From positions 426,001 to 490,000 of the forward strand of contig NZ_CP036295.1 in assembly GCF_004801255.1 (NCBI RefSeq): 64,000 nucleotides of DNA, written 5' to 3'. A program made the position numbers and the translations under genes. Under the pieces are notes generated by a model. That model was not told the origin of the DNA and did no database searches. It saw only the letters and a list, made by a program, of their open reading frames with translations. Positions 25,613-34,038 of this stretch are shown one piece after another. Position 1 is the stretch's first letter; the number at the start of each line of letters is the position of its first letter. The DNA comes from Desulfovibrio desulfuricans (GTDB taxonomy: Bacteria; Desulfobacterota; Desulfovibrionia; Desulfovibrionales; Desulfovibrionaceae).

Positions 25613-26374
25613 ATGGCCCCCGAAGTTAAAAAGCCGCGCAAAGGAGTATACCTCCTGCCGAACATGATCACGACGCTGAGCATGTTTCTTGGCTTTTTGT
25701 CCATGGTGTGGGCTGTGCAGGGGCGTTTTGAGTCGGCCTGTTTTGCCATTCTGCTCTCGGCTGTCATGGACGGTCTGGACGGCAAGGTGGCGCGGCTTAC
25801 CAATACCGCCAGCGAATTTGGCGTCCAGTACGATTCCCTCTCAGACCTCGTGGCCTTTGGCATTGCCCCCGCCATGCTCATGTGGCAGTGGCAGCTCTCG
25901 GCCCTTGGGCGCGTGGGCATCGCCGCTGCCTTTATTTACGCGGCATGCGGCGCGTTGCGCCTTGCGCGCTTTAACGTGAGCACGGCTGCTGTGGGCAAAC
26001 GCTTTTTTATTGGTCTGCCCATCCCCGCGGGCGGCTGCACCGTTGTTACCTTTGTGTTTTGCGCTGCGCATTTTCCTGACTTCATGCAGGGCGCATTGCC
26101 CTACATGACCCTTGTGCTCGCCATTGGCGTAGGGGTGTTGATGGTCAGCAAGGTGCGTTATTTTTCCTTTAAGGAATACGATTTTCTGCGCGCCCATCCC
26201 ATCCGCACCATGCTCTGCTTTTTGCTTGTGCTCGGAACGGTCATTTCCTTTCCGCGCGTTATGGGCTTTGTGCTTTGCGCCGTCTACATCGTTGGCGGCG
26301 TTCTTTACACCTTCGTTATTCTTCCCCGCCGCAATCGTCAGCTACTACGCGCCCTATCGCCCCAGAGCGATTGA
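25613..26374 (+). CDS. pssA: CDP-diacylglycerol-serine O-phosphatidyltransferase
   Basis: PssA makes phosphatidylserine from CDP-diacylglycerol and serine. The 253-residue protein has the CDP-alcohol phosphatidyltransferase signature from residue 58 on (DGLDGKVARLTNTASEFG followed by QYDSLSD), whose aspartates bind metal, and about eight membrane helices. MAPEVKKPRKGVYLLPNMIT is a typical basic N-terminus. Together with psd just upstream it gives phosphatidylethanolamine. Confidence 0.95.
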   Translation: MAPEVKKPRKGVYLLPNMITTLSMFLGFLSMVWAVQGRFESACFAILLSAVMDGLDGKVARLTNTASEFGVQYDSLSDLVAFGIAPAMLMWQWQLSALGRVGIAAAFIYAACGALRLARFNVSTAAVGKRFFIGLPIPAGGCTVVTFVFCAAHFPDFMQGALPYMTLVLAIGVGVLMVSKVRYFSFKEYDFLRAHPIRTMLCFLLVLGTVISFPRVMGFVLCAVYIVGGVLYTFVILPRRNRQLLRALSPQSD

Positions 26375-26490
26375 GGTTGCGTAACGGTTCGCCGCCCCCT
26401 AAGGGCGGAAGACGCTCCCTGGACAGCCGCCCTTTACGGTGGCCGTTATGCAAGATATAGCCATCTTTGTCAGAACCAGAGGAGTCAGTC

Positions 26491-28038
<1,548 letters not shown>

Positions 28039-28247
28039 CCGCCGCTCCTCTGGTCTGGCGGGCGGGCTCCTTCAGGATCCCCGGCCCGCTCCAGAGAAAC
28101 GGCCCGGCCCCGTGCGGCCAGCGGGCGCACTGCCAGCCCGCAGCATAGTTTTTTTTAACTACTAGCGCGATGGCGACACCGCGCATCACAGAACCACCGC
28201 ACTCGCCGCGCCCCCCTCGGTGAAGCTCAGGATGAAAGGAGTAGACC

Positions 28248-29510
28248 ATGCCACAGACGCTTGCGCAAAAAATTTTGCAAGCCCACACAGACGAAGTCGT
28301 GGAACAGGACGGCCAGATTGTTCAGTGCCGCGTGTCGTTGGTGCTTGCCAACGACATCACCGGACCGCTTGCCATCAAATCCTTTAATGGGATGGGCGCG
28401 AAAAAGGTTTTTGACAAAGACAAGATTGCTCTGGTCATGGACCACTTTACGCCGCAAAAAGATATTGATTCCGCCAATCAGGTGATGGTGACGCGCAAGT
28501 TTGCCCAAGAGCAGAACATCACCCACTATTACGAGGGCGGCGACTGCGGCGTGGAGCACACCCTGCTGCCCGAGCAGGGCCTTGTGGGCCCCGGCGACGT
28601 GGTTATTGGCGCAGACAGCCACACCTGCACCTACGGCGGCATCGGCGCTTTTGCCACCGGCATGGGCTCAACCGACATCGCCGCAGCCATGGCCCTGGGC
28701 GAAACCTGGTTCAAGGTTCCTTCCACCATCCGCGTGAATATTGACGGCCAGATGCCCAAGTGGCTGTGCGGCAAAGACCTTATACTGATGCTCATCGGCG
28801 CCATTGGCGTGGACGGCGCGTTGTACAAGGCGCTGGAATTCGGCGGCTCCGTTGTTGAAGACCTTTCGATCGAAGGCCGCCTGAGCATGGCCAACATGGC
28901 TATCGAGGCGGGCGGCAAGGTGGGGCTGTTTGCGGTGGACGCCAAAACCCGCGCCTACTGCGCCGAGCACAACCGCCCCGGCCTGACCCAGGATCTGGCC
29001 GCCGACCCCGGCGCTGCGTACGAGCGCGTGGTCAATATCGACGTCACCGGCAAGGAGCCTGTGGTGGCCTGCCCGCACCTGCCGTCAAACGTCAAGCCCG
29101 TTTCTGCTGTGCGCGACACGCCCATCCAGCAGGTGGTCATCGGCTCCTGCACCAACGGCCGCATCAGCGACATGCGCGCCGCCGCCGAAGTGCTGCGGGG
29201 CCGCAAGGTGGCCAAGCACCTGCGCTGCATTGTGCTGCCCTCCACGCCCACCGTTTGGAAGCAGTGCCTCAAGGAAGGCCTGATTGAAACCTTCATGGAA
29301 TCCGGCTGCGTGGTCGGCCCATGCACCTGCGGCCCCTGCCTTGGCGGCCACATGGGCATTCTGGGCGACGGCGAGCGCGCCGTGGCCACCACCAACCGCA
29401 ATTTCAAGGGTCGCATGGGCAGCCTGAGCTCTGAGGTATATCTGGCAAGCCCCGTGGTGGCTGCCGCTTCGGCCATTGCGGGTTGCGTGGCCGGGCCGGA
29501 CCAGCTGTAG
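28248..29510 (+). CDS. leuC: 3-isopropylmalate dehydratase large subunit
   Basis: LeuC with LeuD isomerises 2- to 3-isopropylmalate using a [4Fe-4S] cluster. The 420-residue protein is of the shorter homoaconitase-like class. It has VMDHFTPQKDI, GADSHTCTYGGIGAFATGMG (first cluster cysteine), VVIGSCTNGRISDM, and CVVGPCTCGPCLGGHMG carrying the other cluster cysteines. A strong AAAGGAG ribosome site precedes it. It sits 209 bases after leuA, in an intergenic region with no gene. Confidence 0.96.
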   Translation: MPQTLAQKILQAHTDEVVEQDGQIVQCRVSLVLANDITGPLAIKSFNGMGAKKVFDKDKIALVMDHFTPQKDIDSANQVMVTRKFAQEQNITHYYEGGDCGVEHTLLPEQGLVGPGDVVIGADSHTCTYGGIGAFATGMGSTDIAAAMALGETWFKVPSTIRVNIDGQMPKWLCGKDLILMLIGAIGVDGALYKALEFGGSVVEDLSIEGRLSMANMAIEAGGKVGLFAVDAKTRAYCAEHNRPGLTQDLAADPGAAYERVVNIDVTGKEPVVACPHLPSNVKPVSAVRDTPIQQVVIGSCTNGRISDMRAAAEVLRGRKVAKHLRCIVLPSTPTVWKQCLKEGLIETFMESGCVVGPCTCGPCLGGHMGILGDGERAVATTNRNFKGRMGSLSSEVYLASPVVAAASAIAGCVAGPDQL

Positions 29511-29573
29511 CAGCACAAAAACAGCATTTGCCTGCGGCCATTGGCCCCGGCGCAGATAAAGAAGGACAACCCA

Positions 29574-30065
29574 ATGAATTACAAGGGTAAGGCCCATAAG
29601 GTGGGCGAACATATCGATACGGATGCCATTATCCCCGCGCGTTTTCTGGTCACCACCGACGCCAAAAAACTGGGTGAAAACTGTATGTCCGGCCTTGAGC
29701 CCGACTGGGTCAAGCGCGTAACCCCCGGCGACATCATGGTCGCGGGCCGCAACTTTGGCTGCGGCTCGTCACGCGAGCACGCGCCCATAGCCATCCTTGG
29801 CGCGGGCATGCAGGTGGTTATCGGCCACAGTTTTGCGCGCATCTTTTACCGCAATTCGTTCAACATGGGCCTGCTGCTCATGGAAGTGGGCGACGATGTG
29901 GACAAGATCAACGACGGCGACGAGCTGGAAATCGACGCCGTCACCGGCGTCATCCGCGACCTGACCAACGGCGTGCAGATCACCTGTCCCCCGCTGCCCA
30001 AATCCATGGCGGCCATTCTCGACAAGGGGGGGCTGGTCGGCTACGTCAAGGAACGCTTGGCCTAA
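29574..30065 (+). CDS. leuD: 3-isopropylmalate dehydratase small subunit
   Basis: LeuD is the swivelling-domain partner of LeuC. The 163-residue protein begins [20 protein letters not shown] and has the conserved [20 protein letters not shown] loop that binds substrate. AGAAGGA precedes ATG 29574; the upstream in-frame start at 29541 would overlap no useful ribosome site. The length matches the short LeuD class that pairs with this LeuC type. Confidence 0.95.
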   Translation: MNYKGKAHKVGEHIDTDAIIPARFLVTTDAKKLGENCMSGLEPDWVKRVTPGDIMVAGRNFGCGSSREHAPIAILGAGMQVVIGHSFARIFYRNSFNMGLLLMEVGDDVDKINDGDELEIDAVTGVIRDLTNGVQITCPPLPKSMAAILDKGGLVGYVKERLA

Positions 30066-30093
30066 ATTGGCCTTTTGCCCCCTGGCTGCGTTA

Positions 30094-30156
30094 GATAATC
30101 CTTTTTACCCCGGTCGAGCACTTAAGAGCACATTCCCTGCGTAAAAATGGATTATC
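30094..30156 (+). promoter_or_regulatory. Long imperfect inverted repeat between leuD and leuB
   Basis: GATAATCCTTTTTAC (30094-30108) pairs with GTAAAAATGGATTATC (30141-30156) with one bulged base, enclosing a 32-base loop. It is AT-rich in a GC-rich operon and precedes leuB by about 100 bases. It may be a processing site, partial terminator or protein-binding operator that adjusts leuB expression. Confidence 0.5.
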
Positions 30157-30256
30157 TTCCTTGCCAGAGAACAAAAATCCAGTTTAACCAAGTAGCTGGT
30201 CAGCGGATAATTACGAACAAAGCATTCACAGAAAGAATTGAGTTCAAGGATCTACC

Positions 30257-31330
30257 ATGAAAAAGACCATCTGCCTTTTGCCGGGCGACGGCATCGGCCC
30301 GGAAATTCTGGCCGAGGGTGTTAAGGTTCTCAAGGCCGCCGCTGAAAAGTTCAGCCACGACTTTGTTTTTGACACGGCGCATATCGGCGGCGCGGCCATC
30401 GACGCCACCGGCGATCCCCTGCCCGAAGAAACCGTGCGCATGTGCCGCAAGGCCGACGCGGTGTTTCTGGCGGCTGTGGGCGGGCCCAAGTGGGATTCTC
30501 TCGCGCCCGAAAAAAGGCCGGAAAAAGGCCTGCTGCGCATCCGCAAGGAGCTTGCGCTGTTTGCCAACCTGCGCCCGGCCATGCTGCTGCCCGAGCTTGC
30601 AGGCGCATGCCTGCTGCGGGCCGACATCGCCGCCAGGGGCCTCGACCTTGTGGTTGTGCGCGAGCTGACCGGCGACATCTATTTTGGCGAGCCGCGCGGT
30701 CAGGAAATGCGCGAAGGCCTGCGCACCGGCTACAACACCATGGTCTACAACGAGGAAGAAATCCGGCGCATCGCCACAGTGGCCTTTGAAACGGCGCGTA
30801 AACGCCGGGGCAAGGTGTGCTCTGTGGAAAAAAGCAACGTGCTTGAAACCTCGCGCCTGTGGAAAGAAGTGGTGCTCGAGACGCACCGGCAGTACGCCGA
30901 TGTGGAGCTGACCCACATGTACGTGGACAATGCCGCCATGCAGCTTGTGCGCGACCCTTCGCAGTTTGACGTTATCCTTACGGGCAATATTTTTGGCGAC
31001 ATCCTGTCCGACGAGGCTTCGGTCATCACCGGCTCGCTGGGCATGCTGCCTTCGGCCTCCATGGGCGCGTCCGGCCCCGGCCTGTTTGAGCCCATACATG
31101 GCTCCGCCCCCGACATCGCGGGGCAGAACAAGGCCAATCCCCTTGCCACTATCCTTTCCGGGGCCATGATGCTGCGCCTCGGTTTTGACATGGGCAAGGA
31201 GGCCGACGCCATAGAAGCCGCGGTGCGCAAGACTCTGGCTGACGGATTCCGCACCGGCGACATCATGGAACCGGGCAAATCCCTGCTGGGCTGCAAGGAA
31301 ATGGGCGACAAGGTTGTGGAGCGGCTGTAA
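30257..31330 (+). CDS. leuB: 3-isopropylmalate dehydrogenase
   Basis: LeuB oxidatively decarboxylates 3-isopropylmalate with NAD. The 357-residue protein has [20 protein letters not shown] at the start, [14 protein letters not shown] near 136, and the signature [20 protein letters not shown] near 247 with the metal-binding aspartates. The C-terminal [20 protein letters not shown] supplies the NAD-binding region. CAAGGAT precedes the ATG. It ends the leuACDB run and is followed by a clear terminator. Confidence 0.97.
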   Translation: MKKTICLLPGDGIGPEILAEGVKVLKAAAEKFSHDFVFDTAHIGGAAIDATGDPLPEETVRMCRKADAVFLAAVGGPKWDSLAPEKRPEKGLLRIRKELALFANLRPAMLLPELAGACLLRADIAARGLDLVVVRELTGDIYFGEPRGQEMREGLRTGYNTMVYNEEEIRRIATVAFETARKRRGKVCSVEKSNVLETSRLWKEVVLETHRQYADVELTHMYVDNAAMQLVRDPSQFDVILTGNIFGDILSDEASVITGSLGMLPSASMGASGPGLFEPIHGSAPDIAGQNKANPLATILSGAMMLRLGFDMGKEADAIEAAVRKTLADGFRTGDIMEPGKSLLGCKEMGDKVVERL

Positions 31331-31357
31331 CAATCCCTCCAGACTTCGATGATAAAG

Positions 31358-31386
31358 GCCGCCCATGGAGATGTGGGCGGCTTTTT
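31358..31386 (+). terminator. Intrinsic terminator after leuB
   Basis: GCCGCCCA (31358-31365) pairs perfectly with TGGGCGGC (31374-31381) and is followed by a T-run into TATATTTTTAT. It begins 28 bases after the leuB stop. Confidence 0.9.
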
Positions 31387-31425
31387 ATATTTTTATCTTA
31401 CCAGTTCTAGGCATTCAGGAGCGAA

Positions 31426-31476
31426 ATGAAAGCAACCATAGGCAGGCTGAGCGACTGGGTAGTAAAAAACGCTTGA
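31426..31476 (+). CDS. Possible 16-codon small ORF or gene remnant
   Basis: AGGAG lies five bases before an ATG that opens a 16-codon frame, MKATIGRLSDWVVKNA, ending in TGA. After the stop the same frame stays open for about 60 more codons (GRYFDTQLQAVETTGQHGAP onwards), so this may be the start of a decayed gene. A plus-strand terminator follows at 31654-31684, which argues for a transcript here. No family is recognised. Confidence 0.3.
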   Translation: MKATIGRLSDWVVKNA

Positions 31477-31653
31477 GGCAGGTACTTTGACACGCAGCTT
31501 CAGGCTGTAGAAACCACAGGTCAGCACGGCGCGCCGCAGGTGCTGCGGGCCGCAGGGCAGGGCAAACTCAGGGTTATGAGCTATACCGGATTGCTGGCGT
31601 GCTTTGGGGGACGAACCTTCAGGGCAGTAGCATTACTCTGGACAAACAGCGGG

Positions 31654-31684
31654 ACGCGGCAGGCCAGACTTGCCGCGTTTTTTT
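31654..31684 (+). terminator. Plus-strand intrinsic terminator upstream of the eamA 3' end
   Basis: ACGCGGCA (31654-31661) pairs with TGCCGCGT (31671-31678) and is followed by a seven-T run. No plus-strand gene is annotated before it except the small ORF at 31426, so it points to an unannotated transcript between 31387 and 31654. The T-run overlaps the stop codon of the convergent transporter gene. Confidence 0.75.
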
Positions 31685-32588
31685 ATGCGGGTTTGCGGCG
31701 CTGCAAAAAGGCCGTTATCTGTTTGCCCAGCATTACCAGCACAACCGAGGCGGCAATAAGGGCCACACCGGCCACCAGCGACAGGCTGAAAGGCTCGTGG
31801 AACACCAGAATGCCCACAGCCACGGCTGTGACTGGTTCCATGACGCCCATAATGGACGTAAGCGTGGAGCCGATGCGCTGAATGGCCAGAATGAGCGTGA
31901 GGTTGGAAACAACCGCCGTAACAACCGCCAGCAGGGTTGCGAGCAGCAGCTCCCACCACGAATGCAGCACCTGAAACGAACCGGAAAAAACGGCGTTGCC
32001 GCCCGATATGACCGTGCTGAAGGCCAGCACGTAAAAGGTCATCACCAGGCCGCTCATATTGGGAATGCGCGCGGCGTAGATGCCCGTAATGTATATGGCG
32101 TTGCACAGGGCGGAGAGCAGCAGCAAGGCCACGGCCAATAGGCCTGCGCCGCCCATATTGCTGCCCATGTCGCTGCCTGTGCCGCCGCAGAGCAGGTATA
32201 CGCCCACAATGGCCAGCATGATGGAAGCAGCCGTTATCCACGAGAACCGCTCGTGGTAAAAAAACGTCATGATCAGCATGACCATGACCGGGTAGGTAAA
32301 CTGTATGGTGGCCACAACCCCGCTGGGCATGTACTTGAAGCCCCAGAAAAACAGCAGGGCCGCCATGGTGTACATAAAACTCATGCCCGCAAGCTTGCAC
32401 AGGTCAATGACCCGCGTGCGAAAGCACTCGCCGCGCAGGGCAAGAACAATGCCCAGAACCACTGCGGCAATGGCAAAACGGTAGAACAGGGCAGTGGCGC
32501 CGGCAACGCCAACGTGCATGAGCGGCAGCGTAAATAGCGGGATCAGGCCAAAAGCTGCAGAAGATATAATACTGTAGAAAAAACCCAT
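31683..32588 (-). CDS. EamA/DMT-family transporter
   Basis: The 301-residue protein has ten hydrophobic segments in two five-helix EamA repeats (for example MSFMYTMAALLFFWGFKYMP in the first and TLLAVVTAVVSNLTLILAIQ in the second), as in drug/metabolite transporters. The conserved glutamate-containing FHEPFSL near residue 262 ends the second repeat. The start MGFFYSIISSAAFG at 32588 has GGAAGG seven bases upstream. The substrate cannot be inferred. Confidence 0.88.
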   Translation of the reverse strand: MGFFYSIISSAAFGLIPLFTLPLMHVGVAGATALFYRFAIAAVVLGIVLALRGECFRTRVIDLCKLAGMSFMYTMAALLFFWGFKYMPSGVVATIQFTYPVMVMLIMTFFYHERFSWITAASIMLAIVGVYLLCGGTGSDMGSNMGGAGLLAVALLLLSALCNAIYITGIYAARIPNMSGLVMTFYVLAFSTVISGGNAVFSGSFQVLHSWWELLLATLLAVVTAVVSNLTLILAIQRIGSTLTSIMGVMEPVTAVAVGILVFHEPFSLSLVAGVALIAASVVLVMLGKQITAFLQRRKPA

Positions 32589-32664
32589 GACATCCTTCCT
32601 GGGGGGGGAAATGCAAACAAATTTCATACCGGGGAAGGAACAGCTAGGCAAGCCCGCAGGGCGC

Positions 32665-32699
32665 AAAAAAACGTCCCCGGTGTTGCCGGGGACGTTTTT
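32665..32699 (-). terminator. Intrinsic terminator of rlpA (bidirectional form)
   Basis: ACGTCCCCGG (32671-32680) pairs perfectly with CCGGGGACGT (32686-32695), flanked by six A bases on the left and five T bases on the right, so it can stop transcripts from either side. It lies 72 bases after the RlpA gene. Confidence 0.9.
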
Positions 32700-32770
32700 G
32701 GGCTGTCAGAAAAAGGAAATCGTGCAGAATCAGCCCAGAGGCCGCAGGTATCGCGCGGCTTGCGGTGCTG

Positions 32771-33589
32771 CTACTTGGACTGGTCCATGACCACTTCGGC
32801 CTCGGGGTGAACCTGGCGCAGTGCTTCATGCATGGCGGCTGCATCCGCAAAGGCGCGGAAGGGGCCGATTCTTTCGTCGCCCTGTGCGGCGTTGTAGCGC
32901 ACAAAAAAAGCTTCGTCAGGCTTGAGCGGCGTGCCGCTTTCATCACTGACAACTTCCAGCTGAACGCGGCTGATGCCCCGATCGTCAATGTCGATCTGCT
33001 GCGCGGCTGCGAACGAAAGGTCAATGATGCGCCCGCGCACAAAGGGGCCTCTGTCCGTCACGCAGACCATGACGCTTTTGCCGTTCTGCTGGTCGGTGAC
33101 GCGAACAACCGTGCCCATGGGCAGGGTGCGGTGCGCGGCGGTGAAGGTGTACATGTCGTAATCAAGCCCGCTGGCGGTGGAGCCGCCGTGAAAATCGCGT
33201 CCGTACCACGAGGCTTTGCCGGACATGATTTCGCTCTCCTGGGCACGCTTCATCCAGATATCGCGGCTGTCGGTGCTGTCCCGTCGTTCACTTTCAATGG
33301 AAGCGGACTCTTTGGCCGAAGACTTGGACTTGGATTTGGAGCGCGATTCAGCTTTATCGCGCTTGGAGCGCGAGCTGTGCGAAGAGGCAGACTTGTCACT
33401 GGATTTTTCGCGTTTGGATTTGCGAGTTTCAGTGTCGCCGGAAGACTTTTTGGCGGCGTGGGGGGTAGCGTTCGAATGCTTTTGATCAGAGGGAGCGCTT
33501 TGTGAAGCCGCGTCGGCGTTCATGGGGGAGGCCACAAGCAAACATAAGGCTATGGCCGCCAGCACTAATGGCCAGCGTGAATACTTCAT
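32771..33589 (-). CDS. rlpA: RlpA-type septal lytic protein with long Ser/Lys-rich linker
   Basis: RlpA proteins have a double-psi beta-barrel that cleaves or binds glycan strands lacking stem peptides. The 272-residue precursor has a Sec signal (LVLAAIALCLLVASPMNADA), a highly charged, low-complexity stretch from about residue 30 to 100 (KSKREKSSDKSASSHSSRSK), then the domain GKASWYGRDFHGGSTASG with THE catalytic-type region CVTDRGPFVRGRIIDLS. A C-terminal SPOR-like tail (GPFRAFADAAAMHEALRQVH) may bind septal peptidoglycan. It is transcribed alone behind a sigma-70 promoter and an unusually long structured leader. Confidence 0.88.
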   Translation of the reverse strand: MKYSRWPLVLAAIALCLLVASPMNADAASQSAPSDQKHSNATPHAAKKSSGDTETRKSKREKSSDKSASSHSSRSKRDKAESRSKSKSKSSAKESASIESERRDSTDSRDIWMKRAQESEIMSGKASWYGRDFHGGSTASGLDYDMYTFTAAHRTLPMGTVVRVTDQQNGKSVMVCVTDRGPFVRGRIIDLSFAAAQQIDIDDRGISRVQLEVVSDESGTPLKPDEAFFVRYNAAQGDERIGPFRAFADAAAMHEALRQVHPEAEVVMDQSK

Positions 33590-33741
33590 GATCGTTCCTT
33601 TGTTAGTGTTCGAGGCTGGCCAGCGAAATTGCCGGGCGAACCGCGCCCGCGGTTCTGACCCCAGAAACCTTACAATGATGTCAGCAAGCGCGCCTTGCGC
33701 TTTACGTCCATCGGTTCCCCAGGGGAATGCCTGTTCTTTGT
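33590..33741 (-). ncRNA. Structured 150-base leader of rlpA, possible riboswitch
   Basis: Between the predicted transcription start (about 33741) and the rlpA start lie 150 bases rich in pairing: GGTTTCTG with CAGAACC, CCGCGGGCGCGG, and GCGCAAGGCGCGC. Read on the minus strand, it contains CTGGGGAACCGATGG, then GGGGTCAGAACC, and CAGCCTCG near the 3' end. These recall, only partly, the GGGGAACC and CAGCUAACCUCG blocks of the c-di-AMP (ydaO/yuaA) riboswitch, which elsewhere controls cell-wall hydrolases. The match is incomplete and the identity is unproven. Confidence 0.3.
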
Positions 33742-33747
33742 TAAGGC

Positions 33748-33777
33748 ACTATACAGCAAATAAAAGCCCGCTGTCAA
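33748..33777 (-). promoter_or_regulatory. Sigma-70 promoter of rlpA transcript
   Basis: On the minus strand TTGACA (33772-33777) and TATAGT (33748-33753) are 18 bases apart. The -35 is exact and the -10 has five of six consensus bases. It lies about 160 bases before the rlpA start. Confidence 0.75.
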
Positions 33778-33978
33778 ACAGATAAATCTTTTTAAATCAG
33801 TATGTTAAACAAAAAATTGTCTAGAGATTATCAAAAAATGAGCGCAAAAGTAGGTAATCGACGCCTGCCCGACGCGCAAAATCCATCTTGGCGGCCTGGG
33901 GCAAAAAATCAATAAAGAATGGTAAAATCAGGGGCTAAAATGCCGGTGAGGTGCAGCGTCGCTGGCAAAATGCGCAGC
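33778..33978. other. AT-rich intergenic stretch without a recognised feature
   Basis: About 200 bases between the rlpA promoter and the purL terminator. It is AT-rich at the left (TTTTTAAATCAGTATGTTAAAC), with no convincing open frame on either strand and no tRNA or other RNA gene that I could recognise. It may hold upstream binding sites for the rlpA promoter. Confidence 0.5.
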
Positions 33979-34012
33979 AAAAAAAGGCAGGCAGCCTTGC
34001 GGCCGCCTGCCC
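33979..34012 (-). terminator. Intrinsic terminator of purL
   Basis: On the minus strand GGCAGGC and GCCTGCC (33986-34012, 7-bp outer stem with a paired inner GGC..GCC) are followed by seven T bases. It starts 27 bases after the purL stop. Confidence 0.88.
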
Positions 34013-34038
34013 TGACAGTCAGTTGCGGGGGACGGGGG

